Source: Caldisalinibacter kiritimatiensis (GTDB taxonomy: Bacteria; Bacillota; Clostridia; Tissierellales; Caldisalinibacteraceae). From it: DNA of 53,896 nt. Below, piece by piece: positions 9,209-18,482 of this stretch. A program made the translations under genes and the position numbers. The notes below the pieces were generated by a model, which was given only the letters and a program-made list of their open reading frames with translations, had not been told where the DNA came from and made no database searches. Within the stretch, counting starts at the first letter, position 1, and each line of letters opens with the position of its first letter. The stretch is from positions 1 to 53,896 of the forward strand of contig NZ_ARZA01000125.1 of assembly GCF_000387765.1 (NCBI RefSeq), in the 5' to 3' direction.

Positions 9209-10207
9209 ATGGAATATAAAAACATACTAAAAAAATTATCTTTAATTATTTTAATACCACTCGGAATACTAATTACTCATATTTCTTCCCATCATCCTAC
9301 TTTTGTAGAGAAAATATATTCAACTAAAATTAATAAAATATTTATTCAAATTTTAAGCTCAATAACTGGGATAGTAAGTTTTTCTATAGGTGAATTTATT
9401 GTTTTATCAATAATAATATTATTTATCATTACTTTAATTAAAACCATCACTAAACTTATAAACTCAAAATCAAACTGGCAATATACATTACTATCATTTA
9501 TATTAAATATTCTTATGTTTATAAGCATTGTATATTTTATGTTTATAACTATGTGGGGACTTAACTATCACCGTCTATCCTTTGGTGAAATATCGGGACT
9601 TAATACATCTAAGGCTTCTATAGATGAATTGGAATTACTTTGTGAAGTACTAATAAATCGTACCAATAGACTAAGAGAAAAAGTTACTGAAAATGAAAAC
9701 GGCATAATGACATTTTCATATCAAAAATCGATGCTATATAAAAGGTCTAAAATAGGGTATAACAAAGTATCTGACATTTTTCCAGAGCTTAGTGGTAACT
9801 ATGGTATACCTAAAGGTGTATTTTTATCTGAAGCTTTATGTTATATGGGGATTACCGGTATATACTTTCCCTTTACCGGAGAAGCAAATGTAAATACAAA
9901 AACCCCTGCTCCAATGCTTCCTGCTACTATATGCCATGAAATGGCACATCAGCGTGGTTTTGCAAGAGAGGACGAAGCAAACTATATTGCATATCTTACA
10001 TGTAATATGCACCCTGATATTGAATTTAAATATTCAGGAAATCTATTAGCGTTAATTCATTCAATGAATGCATTATACAAATATGATAGGGATAGATATA
10101 TAGAATTAGCAAAGAAATATACTGATAAAGTATATCGTGATTTAAAATATATAAAAGAGTTTTGGAAGCAATATGAAGGTCCATTGAAAAAGCATCTACT
10201 GAATTAA
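9209..10207 (+). CDS. DUF3810 membrane metallopeptidase-like protein, C-terminus frameshifted
   Basis: Membrane protein with two or three hydrophobic helices in residues 10-118 and a soluble domain bearing HEMAH (243-247) followed by 'REDEAN', a zincin-like HExxH site with a downstream glutamate, as in DUF3810 proteins. As read, it stops at 10207 after 332 aa. The expected family C-terminus continues in the -1 frame (10183-10305: KASTELNDTYLKSNMQ and on). A run of five A at 10187-10191 is the likely slip point: one extra A joins both parts into a protein of about 365 aa. The HExxH site is intact in the truncated product. The event is a real mutation, a phase-variable tract or a base-calling error. 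Confidence 0.75.
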   Translation: MEYKNILKKLSLIILIPLGILITHISSHHPTFVEKIYSTKINKIFIQILSSITGIVSFSIGEFIVLSIIILFIITLIKTITKLINSKSNWQYTLLSFILNILMFISIVYFMFITMWGLNYHRLSFGEISGLNTSKASIDELELLCEVLINRTNRLREKVTENENGIMTFSYQKSMLYKRSKIGYNKVSDIFPELSGNYGIPKGVFLSEALCYMGITGIYFPFTGEANVNTKTPAPMLPATICHEMAHQRGFAREDEANYIAYLTCNMHPDIEFKYSGNLLALIHSMNALYKYDRDRYIELAKKYTDKVYRDLKYIKEFWKQYEGPLKKHLLN

Positions 10208-10305
10208 ATGATACTTATCTTAAATCTAATATGCAAAAGGATGGGGTTCATAGCTATGGAAGAATGGTTGATTTGCTTATTGCTGAAATGCGAAAGAGTA
10301 ATTAA
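10183..10305 (+). pseudogene. Detached C-terminal 40 codons of the DUF3810 gene
   Basis: Read in the frame starting at 10183, this encodes IEKASTELNDTYLKSNMQ and then 'DGVHSYGRMVDLLIAEMRKSN' to TAA, directly before the terminator. It has no start signal of its own and looks like the natural tail of the preceding protein, separated by a single-base difference in the A-tract at 10187-10191. Confidence 0.7.
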
Positions 10306-10325
10306 AAGCGGCCTACGGCCGCTTT
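10305..10325. terminator. GC-rich bidirectional terminator
   Basis: AAAGCGGCC (10305-10313) pairs with GGCCGCTTT (10317-10325) around a 3-nt loop. It begins at the last base of the reconstructed DUF3810 stop and faces the end of the pyruvate carboxylase operon on the other strand. Confidence 0.7.
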
Positions 10326-10373
10326 ATGGGGGATTGATAATGAGTTAATTTGGGTATATAGGTAACTAATAAT

Positions 10374-13300
10374 TTAAGCTTTTAGCTTAATTATTAGCTG
10401 TCCTGACTCAACTTGTTGACCTTCTTTAGCTATTACTGCTTCTACTGTTCCAGATGTTGAAGTTGTAATATTTGTTTCCATCTTCATAGCTTCAATAATA
10501 GCTATAGTCTGATTTTCTTTCACTTTTTCACCTGGACTAACTAACATTTTTGTAACTGTACCAGGAATACTAGCTCCTATCTCTAATGGATTATTAGGGT
10601 CAACCTTTTGTACTAAATCAGATTTTTCTGCTGCTACAGTACTAGCTTTATCACGTATCTTTATGGCTCTTCTACTATCATTTACTTCAAATTGAAGTGT
10701 TCTATTGCCTTTTTCATCTAGTTTCCCTATTTCTAATAGTTTGATAGCTAATACTTTCCCCTCTTCTATTTCAACTTGACATGTTTCTCCTTCATTTAAG
10801 CCATGGAAGTAAATATCACTTCCCATTTTACTTAAATCCCCGTGTTCTTTAATATATTTGAGATACTCTTCAAATACCTTTGGATATAAAGCGTAACTTA
10901 AAATATCCTTCTTAGTAGGCTCTATATCAAACTTTTCTTTTAGTTTTTGTGCTATTTTATCGAAATCCTCTGCTTCAAGTAGCTCCCCAGGTCTACAAGT
11001 AATAGGCTTTTCACCCTTTAAGACTAATTGCTGTAGCTTCTCAGGGAATCCACCCATAGGCTGCCCCATCATTCCTCTGAAATAGGTAACTACTGAATCA
11101 GGGAAACTCATATCCTTAGCTTTTTCATATATGTTTTCAGGTGTTAAATCATTTTTTACCATGAAAATTGCCATATCCCCTACTACCTTTGAAGATGGGG
11201 TTACTTTAACTATATCTCCTAACATTTCATTAACCTTTTTATACATTTCCTTTACTTCATCGAATCTATGACCAAGTCCAAAGCTTTCAACCTGAGGTCT
11301 AAGATTAGAATACTGACCTCCTGGTATCTCGTATTTATATATTTCTGCTGTACCTGATTTCAGTCCTGATTCAAATTGACTATATACTGGTCTAACTGCA
11401 TTCCAATAATTAGAGATTTTTTGAATGTCATCTAATATTAACCCTGTTTCCCTATCTGTATTTTCTAATGCTGCAACTACTGAATTTAATGGTGGTTGAC
11501 TCGTTAAACCTGACATACTATCAAAGGCAGTATCTGCTATATCTAATCCTGCTTCTGCTGCCATTAGTATTGTCGCTACACCATTTCCACTTGTATCATG
11601 GGTATGAAGATGAATTGGTATACCTATTTCATTTTTCAGTGCTTTTACAAGCTTATATGCAGCATAAGGCTTTAATAACCCAGACATATCCTTTATTCCT
11701 AAGATATGCACACCTGTTTTCTCTATCTCTTTAGCTAAGTTTACATAGTAATCTAAAGTGTATTTATCTTTTTTATCATCTAATATGTCCCCTGTATAGC
11801 ATATACATGCCTCTGCTATTTTCCCACATTTTAATACTTCATCAATTGCTACTTCCATTCCCTTAAGCCAGTTTAAGGAATCAAATATTCTATATACATC
11901 TATCCCACTTTCTGCTGATTCCTTTATAAACTCTCTAATTACATTATCAGGATAATTTTTATATCCTACGCCATTAGACCCACGAATAAGCATTTGTAGT
12001 AATATATTTGGCATTAATTTTCTTAATTCTTCTAGTCGTTTCCATGGAGATTCCTTTAAGAATCTATAGGCTACATCAAATGTAGCTCCTCCCCACATTT
12101 CAACTGAAAATAAATCCTTAGCCAATACTGAAGTAGCTTTGGCTATTTTAGTCATATCTATAGTTCTCATTCTTGTAGCCATAAGGGACTGATGAGCATC
12201 CCTCATAGTTGTATCTGTTAATAATAGCTTTTTCTGATTCTTAATCCAATCTACAACTCCGTTAGGTCCTTTGTCATCTAGTAGTTGCTTTGTACCTGAT
12301 AACAATCTGTCTTCTACTTTAGGCACTATAGGTACATCAAAGTCCTTTTTATTTCCCTTTGTCTCATTAACTACCTTTTCACCTATATAGTTTAATACCC
12401 TTAGCTCTACATCTACCTTTGGAGTTATATCAAATAGTTCAGGATTATTTTCAATAAAGTTAGTATCACACTGACCTTTCAAAAAGGTTTCATGATTTAA
12501 AACATTTATAAGAAAAGCTGTATTTGTTTTTACTCCTCTAATCTTAAGCTCCCCTATTGCCCTAACCGATTTTCGAACGGCATCTTCAAAGGTTCTAGCC
12601 CAAGAAGTGACTTTTACTAATAAACTATCATAATAAGGACTTATTACTGAGCCTGTAAAACCATTACCTCCATCTAATCTAATACCAAATCCTGAACTAG
12701 TTCTATATATATCAATAATTCCTGTATCTGGTGCAAAGTTATTAAGTGGGTCTTCTGTTGTTACCCTACATTGTATTGAATAGCCTCTAGGCTGTATATC
12801 CTGTTGACTCTTAATCCCAATCTCTTTAGAATCTAAAGAATAACCTTGAGCTATTAAAATTTGACTTTGTACTATATCTATACCTGTAACCATCTCTGAA
12901 ACGGTATGCTCAACTTGTATCCTAGGATTCATTTCAATAAAGTAGTGGTTTCCATCCTTATCTAAAAGAAACTCTACTGTTCCTGCTCCTCTGTAATTAA
13001 CTGCTTTTGCAAGTTTTAATGCATCATTACAAATAGCTTCTCTTTGCACTTGTGTAAGACAAAGTGCAGGAGTGAATTCTATTACCTTTTGATGACGTCT
13101 TTGTATTGAACAGTCCCTTTCATATAAGTGGACTACATTCCCATATTTATCTCCTAAAATTTGTACTTCTATATGTTTAGGCTTTTCTAGATATTTTTCT
13201 ATGAAAATATCATCTATTCCGAAAGCTTTTTTAGCTTCATTTTTAGCACTTTTAAATTGAGTTAATAAATCCTTTTCATCCTTAACTATCCTCATTCCTC

Positions 13301-13805
13301 GTCCACCGCCGCCGGCAGCAGCTTTAAGAATTACTGGATATCCACATTTTCTTGCAAACTCTAAAGCTTCTTCCTCTGATTTTATTGGTTTTTCAACTCC
13401 AGGAATAGTTGGTACTCCAACATTTTGTGCTAAAAGTTTAGATTTAATCTTATCTCCTAGTTCTTCTATCATTTGATAGCTAGGTCCAATAAACTCTATT
13501 CCAGCCTCTTCACATTTCCTAGCAAACTCTGCATTCTCAGATAAAAAACCATATCCCGGATGTATAGCATCTACTCCTTTGTTTAAAGCGAGGCTAATTA
13601 TCTCATCTATATTAAGGTAAGCTTCAATAGGCCCTTTATTTTTACCTATCAAATATGACTCATCTGCTTTAGTTCTAAAAAGAGAGTTCTTGTCTTCTTT
13701 TGAATATATAGCCACTGTTCTAATTCCTAATTCTTTACATGCTCTAAATACCCTTATTGCAATTTCTCCTCTATTCGCTACTAAAACTCTTTTAAATTTC
13801 TTCAT
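10374..13805 (-). CDS. pyc: Pyruvate carboxylase
   Basis: Biotin enzyme converting pyruvate, bicarbonate and ATP to oxaloacetate in the cytoplasm. All domains are in one 1143-aa chain: biotin carboxylase (about 1-450) with the ATP-grasp loop AAAGGGGRGMR near residue 165, the carboxyltransferase TIM barrel (about 525-800, 'TTMRDAHQSLMATRMRT' and 'HLHTHDTSG'), the allosteric/PYC linker, and a C-terminal biotinyl domain with the modified lysine in EAMKMET. GAGGTG precedes the ATG. It is the last gene of the citrate synthase-aconitase-isocitrate dehydrogenase operon (44 nt after icd) and supplies its oxaloacetate. Confidence 0.95.
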   Translation of the reverse strand: MKKFKRVLVANRGEIAIRVFRACKELGIRTVAIYSKEDKNSLFRTKADESYLIGKNKGPIEAYLNIDEIISLALNKGVDAIHPGYGFLSENAEFARKCEEAGIEFIGPSYQMIEELGDKIKSKLLAQNVGVPTIPGVEKPIKSEEEALEFARKCGYPVILKAAAGGGGRGMRIVKDEKDLLTQFKSAKNEAKKAFGIDDIFIEKYLEKPKHIEVQILGDKYGNVVHLYERDCSIQRRHQKVIEFTPALCLTQVQREAICNDALKLAKAVNYRGAGTVEFLLDKDGNHYFIEMNPRIQVEHTVSEMVTGIDIVQSQILIAQGYSLDSKEIGIKSQQDIQPRGYSIQCRVTTEDPLNNFAPDTGIIDIYRTSSGFGIRLDGGNGFTGSVISPYYDSLLVKVTSWARTFEDAVRKSVRAIGELKIRGVKTNTAFLINVLNHETFLKGQCDTNFIENNPELFDITPKVDVELRVLNYIGEKVVNETKGNKKDFDVPIVPKVEDRLLSGTKQLLDDKGPNGVVDWIKNQKKLLLTDTTMRDAHQSLMATRMRTIDMTKIAKATSVLAKDLFSVEMWGGATFDVAYRFLKESPWKRLEELRKLMPNILLQMLIRGSNGVGYKNYPDNVIREFIKESAESGIDVYRIFDSLNWLKGMEVAIDEVLKCGKIAEACICYTGDILDDKKDKYTLDYYVNLAKEIEKTGVHILGIKDMSGLLKPYAAYKLVKALKNEIGIPIHLHTHDTSGNGVATILMAAEAGLDIADTAFDSMSGLTSQPPLNSVVAALENTDRETGLILDDIQKISNYWNAVRPVYSQFESGLKSGTAEIYKYEIPGGQYSNLRPQVESFGLGHRFDEVKEMYKKVNEMLGDIVKVTPSSKVVGDMAIFMVKNDLTPENIYEKAKDMSFPDSVVTYFRGMMGQPMGGFPEKLQQLVLKGEKPITCRPGELLEAEDFDKIAQKLKEKFDIEPTKKDILSYALYPKVFEEYLKYIKEHGDLSKMGSDIYFHGLNEGETCQVEIEEGKVLAIKLLEIGKLDEKGNRTLQFEVNDSRRAIKIRDKASTVAAEKSDLVQKVDPNNPLEIGASIPGTVTKMLVSPGEKVKENQTIAIIEAMKMETNITTSTSGTVEAVIAKEGQQVESGQLIIKLKA

Positions 13806-13849
13806 TCAAACACCTCACCTTAATTTGATTAGCTAATAATATAATATTA

Positions 13850-14851
13850 TTATTCCATTCTTTTGATTATCTCATTAGCAAATTCTCTAGTTCCTAAATT
13901 TCCTCCTAAATCCTGTGTTAAGCTTTTTCCTTCTTTGATTACTTCAGATAATGCTGTTTCTATTTTTTCAGCTTCTTCATACTTTCCTAAATATTTAAGC
14001 ATCATTATTCCAGATAATATAGTAGCAGTAGGATTTGCTATATTTTTTCCTGCTATATCTGGAGCTGACCCGTGTACTGGTTCAAATACAGCTATATCGT
14101 CACCAATATTTGCTCCCGGCACTACTCCTAATCCCCCAACTAATCCAGCTGCCATATCTGATAGGATATCACCATATAGATTAGGAGCTACTATTATATC
14201 ATATTTTTGTGGCTGTTGTATTAATTTCATACTCATTGCATCTACTATCATGTCTTGAAATTGTATATCTTTATATTTTTTTGAGCTTTCTATGGCACTT
14301 TGTAAAAACATACCATCTGAAAGTTTTAAGATATTAGCTTTATGCACTGCTGTTACTTTCTTATATCCTTCTTTTTTAGCATATTCAAAGGCAAACTTAA
14401 TGATTCTATCACAAGCCTTTCTCGTTACAATCTTTATACTTTCAGATGCATCATTTCCTACCATATGCTCTACGCCTGAATACAATCCTTCTGTATTCTC
14501 TCTTACTATAATTAAATCTACATTATCATATAAAGATGGTATCCCTGCATATGACTTTATAGGTCTAACATTAGCATATAAATTTAGATTCTGACGTAAA
14601 GCCACATTCACACTTCTAAATCCCTTACCTACTGGAGTTGTTATGGGTCCCTTTAGTGCCACTTTATTCTTTTTTATACTTTCAATAACATACTGAGGAA
14701 GAGGGGCTCCATAAGCAGGCACTACTGAAGAACCTGCAGTTACTATCTCCCACTCAATATCTACACCACTGGCATCTATTACATCCTTTGTAGCTGATGT
14801 TACCTCTAAACCAATCCCATCTCCTGGGATTAATGTAACCTTTAAAGCCAT
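13850..14851 (-). CDS. icd: NAD-type isocitrate dehydrogenase
   Basis: Member of the isocitrate/isopropylmalate dehydrogenase family (333 aa), here oxidatively decarboxylating isocitrate to 2-oxoglutarate. N-terminal '[11 protein letters not shown]', '[13 protein letters not shown]' and the metal/cofactor block '[19 protein letters not shown]' are present; '[15 protein letters not shown]' near the C-terminus is the NAD-contact loop (no basic NADP signature is evident). The short length and '[16 protein letters not shown]' fit the NAD-dependent isocitrate type rather than LeuB. Its position between aconitase and pyruvate carboxylase makes the isocitrate assignment firm. AAGGAG lies 8 nt before the ATG. 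Confidence 0.88.
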   Translation of the reverse strand: MALKVTLIPGDGIGLEVTSATKDVIDASGVDIEWEIVTAGSSVVPAYGAPLPQYVIESIKKNKVALKGPITTPVGKGFRSVNVALRQNLNLYANVRPIKSYAGIPSLYDNVDLIIVRENTEGLYSGVEHMVGNDASESIKIVTRKACDRIIKFAFEYAKKEGYKKVTAVHKANILKLSDGMFLQSAIESSKKYKDIQFQDMIVDAMSMKLIQQPQKYDIIVAPNLYGDILSDMAAGLVGGLGVVPGANIGDDIAVFEPVHGSAPDIAGKNIANPTATILSGIMMLKYLGKYEEAEKIETALSEVIKEGKSLTQDLGGNLGTREFANEIIKRME

Positions 14852-14869
14852 TTATATTCTCCTTTCAAG

Positions 14870-16801
14870 TTATCTATATTTTTTCATTAAATTTAATAAT
14901 CCTCCAGCCTTTAAAATATTTTTTTGTCTTTCTGTAACATCTAACGTCATAGTGTATTCAACATTCTTGGTTACATTTTTTACAATAATCACGCCTTTGT
15001 CGATGCTCTCTAAAATATTTTCAATTGCTAAATCATTCATTATGTCTATATCTTCATAATCCTTTTCAGATTCGAAGGTAAGTGGTAAAATTCCGTTATT
15101 AATCAAGTTCTGTTTGTGTATTCGTGCAAATGATTTAGCTAGAACTGCTTTTATTCCTAGGTATAATGGTACTAATGCAGCATGTTCCCTACTAGAACCC
15201 TGCCCATAATTTATACCTCCTATTATCATTCCACCACCTAATTTTTTTGCTCTTTTAGGAAAATCTGAATCACATGGGGTCAAGCAATATTCGGATAGAT
15301 ACGGTATATTAGATCTGAAAGGCAAAAGTTTTGCATTTGAAGGCATAATATGATCAGTAGTAATATTATCTCCTACCTTTATAAGAGTTTTACCGCCTAC
15401 TTTATCTTTAAGAGGCTCTGTCTTTGGAAAAGGCTTTATATTTGGTCCTCTTATTACCTCTACATCATTATTTTCAGGTGCAGGTGAAATAATTAAGTTA
15501 TCGTTTATAAAGAATTTTTTAGGCATATCGATTGCATTTATTTTTTTATCTTTTAAATAGGTAATTGGGTCTGTAATATATCCTGTTAATGCAGATACTG
15601 CAGCTACTTCAGGACTTATTAAATAAACATCTGCTGATACTGTTCCTGACCTGCCTTTGAAATTTCTATTAAATGTTCTTAACGAAACTCCATTAGTATT
15701 AGGAGCTTGTCCCATACCAATACATGGTCCACATCCACATTCGAGTACCCTAGCTCCTGCTTTTATCATTGTAGATAATGCACCGTTATCCGCGAGCATA
15801 TTTAGTACCTGCTTTGAACCCGGTGATATCACTAGTGAAATGTTCTCTGCTATAGTTTTGCCCTGTAGAATCTGTGCAACCTTCATTAAGTCCATATATG
15901 AAGAATTTGTACAGCTTCCTATGGCTACTTGATTAACTTTTTTACCTTCTAATTCCTTAACTGTTACTACATTATCAGGGCTATGGGGACAGGCTATCAA
16001 TGGTGTTAATTGATTAAGATTAATCACTATTTCTTCATCATAATGTGCTCCTTCATCAGCTTTTATCTCAACAAAGTCTTGTTCTCGTCCCTGTGCCTTT
16101 AAAAACTCATAGGTAACTTCATCAGACGGAAAAATCGATGTAGTAGCACCAAGCTCTGCTCCCATATTTGTTATTGTAGCCCTTTCAGGTACAGTCAAGT
16201 TTTTAACTCCTTCGCCACAATATTCAAATATTTTATTAACTCCACCTTTTACTGTATATCTTCTTAAAACTTCTAATATGATATCCTTTGCTGACACGCC
16301 TAGACATAATTCCCCTTTTAGCTCTACTTTTACTATTTGTGGCATATTGATATAATATTCTCCACCTGCCATCGCAACAGCCACATCTAGTCCTCCTGCT
16401 CCAATAGCTAGCATTCCTAATCCTCCAGCAGTTGGTGTGTGACTGTCAGAGCCTAAAAGAGTCTGCCCTGGTATTCCAAATCTTTCTAAATGTACTTGAT
16501 GACAAATTCCATTACCTGGTTTTGAAAAATATATACCATATTTCTTAGCTACTGTTTGTATATATAAATGGTCATCGGCATTTTCTGGTCCTGTTTGAAG
16601 CATATTATGGTCGATATATGCTACTGACCTTTTAGTCTTTACCCTATCCACTCCAATAGCTTCAAATTGAAGATATGCCATTGTACCTGTAGAATCTTGA
16701 GTCAAAGTCTGGTCAATTTTTATTCCTATTTCACTACCCCTATTTAAACTACCTTTGACTAAATGCTGTTTTATAATCTTTTCAGTTACAGTGAGTTTCA
16801 T
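14870..16801 (-). CDS. acnA: Aconitate hydratase
   Basis: [4Fe-4S] enzyme isomerising citrate to isocitrate. Cluster ligands are C297 in GSCTNSS and C357/C360 in CGCGPC. The substrate-binding 'SDSHTPTAGGLGMLAIGAGGLD' block is at 118-139, and the swivelling C-terminal domain has 'GINYGQGSSREHAALVP'. At 643 aa it is the shorter clostridial/mitochondrial-like form, not the 900-aa AcnA. It starts 18 nt after the Re-citrate synthase stop on a good AGGAG site and ends 18 nt before icd, so these are clearly co-transcribed. Confidence 0.92.
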   Translation of the reverse strand: MKLTVTEKIIKQHLVKGSLNRGSEIGIKIDQTLTQDSTGTMAYLQFEAIGVDRVKTKRSVAYIDHNMLQTGPENADDHLYIQTVAKKYGIYFSKPGNGICHQVHLERFGIPGQTLLGSDSHTPTAGGLGMLAIGAGGLDVAVAMAGGEYYINMPQIVKVELKGELCLGVSAKDIILEVLRRYTVKGGVNKIFEYCGEGVKNLTVPERATITNMGAELGATTSIFPSDEVTYEFLKAQGREQDFVEIKADEGAHYDEEIVINLNQLTPLIACPHSPDNVVTVKELEGKKVNQVAIGSCTNSSYMDLMKVAQILQGKTIAENISLVISPGSKQVLNMLADNGALSTMIKAGARVLECGCGPCIGMGQAPNTNGVSLRTFNRNFKGRSGTVSADVYLISPEVAAVSALTGYITDPITYLKDKKINAIDMPKKFFINDNLIISPAPENNDVEVIRGPNIKPFPKTEPLKDKVGGKTLIKVGDNITTDHIMPSNAKLLPFRSNIPYLSEYCLTPCDSDFPKRAKKLGGGMIIGGINYGQGSSREHAALVPLYLGIKAVLAKSFARIHKQNLINNGILPLTFESEKDYEDIDIMNDLAIENILESIDKGVIIVKNVTKNVEYTMTLDVTERQKNILKAGGLLNLMKKYR

Positions 16802-16819
16802 ATTTTAACTCCTTTCTCT

Positions 16820-18199
16820 TTATACTGCTTCTACTTCACCTTTATTAACTAATTCAGGAAAATAAATTTCAACTATTTTTTTAAGTTCCTTATTTCTAAT
16901 CGAGGACGTTCTACCGTTATCGTATTGGTCATCTATCCATTTTTTTATTTGAAAAACTCTTGGGTCATTTTTCTGTATTTTATCAACACCCTTTATTCTA
17001 AAATAGCTATTTATCCACGCTGCTATTCCTGCTAGTCCAGAATACTGATTTACTGCTACTACTACTGGTTTATTAAGTATCTTTTCAGTATCAAAGGCAT
17101 TATATATTTCTTCATCCTTTAATAAACCGTCTGCATGTATTCCTGCTTTAGTTACATTGAATTCACTACCTACAAATGGAGTACGAGGATGTATTTTATA
17201 GTTCATTTCTTGCTGAAAATATTCTGCTATTTCTGTAATTATATTTAAATTCATATTTTTCATAGTTCCACTTAATTGTGCATACTGTATAAGCATTGCC
17301 TCTAGTGGACAATTTCCTGTCCTTTCACCTATACCAAATAAAGTTGCATTAACAGATGATGCTCCATATAACCACGCTGTAGTTGAATTAGTAACTACTA
17401 AATAAAAGTCATTATGCCCATGCCATTCTAAGCTTTCAGATGGAACGCCACAATAATATTTAAGTCCATGTATAATAGCTGGAATACTTCTAGGTAATTC
17501 CACACCAACATAAGGCACTCCAAGTCCTAATGTATCACAGGCTCTTATTTTTACCTCTGTTTTATACTTTCTTGATAACTCCATCAAATTACTCACCAAA
17601 GGAATTACAAACCCAAAGAAATCTGCCCTTGTTATATCCTCTAAATGACATCGTGGTTTTATACCACTAGCTAAAGCCTCCTCAGCTATTTGTAAATAAT
17701 TATTTAATGCTTCCTTTCTATTCATTTTCAACTTCTTAAATATATGATAATCAGAACAAGACATAAGCATTCCTGTCTCCTTTATTCCCATATCCTTTAC
17801 CAATTTTAGGTCCTCTTTTTTTGCTCTTATCCAAGATGTTATTTCTGGATACTTATATTCCCTATCCATGCAGGCTTGTACAGCTAATCTGTCCTTTTCA
17901 GTATATAAAAAAAATTCAGTTTGTTTGATTACTCCAGAATTATTATCTAATTTATTGAGATAATCATATAATGTAACTGTTTGTTCAACTGTAAAAGAGG
18001 ATAACGACTGTTGCCCATCTCTAAACGTAGTATCAGTTACCCATATACTTTCTGGTAAATCCATTGGTTGATGAACGTTATTAAAACTAACCTTAGGTAT
18101 TTCAGAATAAGGAAATGTATCTTTAAATAAATTAGGCTTGATTGTATCTACTACACTATAAGTACTTTTCTTAGATATGTTATTATTTGATTTTGCCAT
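16820..18199 (-). CDS. Re-type citrate synthase (homocitrate/isopropylmalate synthase family)
   Basis: DRE-TIM metallolyase family protein, 459 aa from the chosen start. It resembles the Re-citrate synthase characterised in Clostridium kluyveri, condensing acetyl-CoA and oxaloacetate with stereochemistry opposite to ordinary citrate synthase. It shows 'VTDTTFRDGQQS' (metal/catalytic R60-D61), 'RCHLEDITRADFFGF', 'WHGHNDFYLVVTNS' with metal-binding histidines, and 'FGIGERTGNCPLE'. Clustering with aconitase, icd and pyc and the absence of leucine genes support citrate over isopropylmalate. I use the ATG at 18199 because AGGAGGT sits just upstream of it; an in-frame ATG 12 codons earlier lacks one. 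First gene of the operon. Confidence 0.85.
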   Translation of the reverse strand: MAKSNNNISKKSTYSVVDTIKPNLFKDTFPYSEIPKVSFNNVHQPMDLPESIWVTDTTFRDGQQSLSSFTVEQTVTLYDYLNKLDNNSGVIKQTEFFLYTEKDRLAVQACMDREYKYPEITSWIRAKKEDLKLVKDMGIKETGMLMSCSDYHIFKKLKMNRKEALNNYLQIAEEALASGIKPRCHLEDITRADFFGFVIPLVSNLMELSRKYKTEVKIRACDTLGLGVPYVGVELPRSIPAIIHGLKYYCGVPSESLEWHGHNDFYLVVTNSTTAWLYGASSVNATLFGIGERTGNCPLEAMLIQYAQLSGTMKNMNLNIITEIAEYFQQEMNYKIHPRTPFVGSEFNVTKAGIHADGLLKDEEIYNAFDTEKILNKPVVVAVNQYSGLAGIAAWINSYFRIKGVDKIQKNDPRVFQIKKWIDDQYDNGRTSSIRNKELKKIVEIYFPELVNKGEVEAV

Positions 18200-18229
18200 T
18201 AGGCTACCTCCTTTTCTCCCCGCCCTTAT

Positions 18230-18256
18230 TTGCAAGTTTCATTTCATTTCTTGCAA
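18230..18256. promoter_or_regulatory. Dyad TTGCAAG-N13-CTTGCAA, proximal site
   Basis: Perfect 7-bp inverted arms (18230-18236 and 18250-18256) are separated by 13 bp. The site lies in the leader, 31 bp upstream of the citrate synthase ATG. It matches the architecture of the dyad at 18445-18471. It may be a repressor site or, in RNA, a stem-loop. Confidence 0.6.
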
Positions 18257-18298
18257 TAAATTTTATTTTTTCATTTGCTTTAATTTGTTTATTTATGC

Positions 18299-18328
18299 AT
18301 TATAATATATTTTTATTATTGTAAATAG
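18299..18328 (-). promoter_or_regulatory. Alternative weak promoter of the citrate operon
   Basis: On the minus strand TATAAT (18304-18299) lies 15 nt downstream of TTTACA. It overlaps an ATAA-N7-TTAT sequence (18302-18316), the spacing reported for CcpC boxes, but in DNA this AT-rich such a match is expected by chance. Confidence 0.25.
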
Positions 18329-18408
18329 TATTATTCTCTACTTTTAGGCAAGAGTTGTTAAAAAATATTCGTATATTTTTTATATTTTTGTAATATTTAC
18401 TTAAAATG

Positions 18409-18437
18409 ATTGTAACATATTTCTATATAAATAACAA
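18409..18437 (-). promoter_or_regulatory. Predicted promoter of the citrate operon
   Basis: Minus-strand TTGTTA (18437-18432), a 17-nt spacer and TACAAT (18414-18409) predict a start near 18402 and a leader of about 200 nt. The distal dyad begins 8 bp upstream of the -35, an activator-like position. Confidence 0.45.
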
Positions 18438-18444
18438 GTTATAT

Positions 18445-18471
18445 ATGCAAGAAAATTTTGGTTACTTGCAT
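18445..18471. promoter_or_regulatory. Dyad ATGCAAG-N13-CTTGCAT, distal site
   Basis: Perfect 7-bp inverted arms (18445-18451 and 18465-18471) with a 13-bp spacer lie just upstream of the predicted -35. The core TGCAAG-N13-CTTGCA is identical to the site at 18230-18256; half-site centres are 20 bp apart, about two helical turns. Confidence 0.6.
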
Positions 18472-18482
18472 TAAAGAAAACA

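Noticed and set aside
10183-10192. Programmed -1 frameshift site of dnaX type
   Set aside because: The heptamer is G AAA AAG, not A AAA AAG, and there is no nearby stimulatory stem; a lost A is simpler.
13863-14594. Long plus-strand frames opposite icd
   Set aside because: Shadows of a confidently coding minus-strand gene; no ribosome sites or recognisable domains.
14870-18199. Leucine biosynthesis operon (leuA-leuC-leuB-like)
   Set aside because: Single-chain aconitase with a fused swivel domain, the Re-citrate-synthase-like sequence and pyc in the operon fit the citrate branch instead.
18302-18316. CcpC-like ATAA-N7-TTAT box
   Set aside because: It matches, but in this AT-rich DNA such a 15-mer is expected by chance; the TGCAAG dyads are far more specific.
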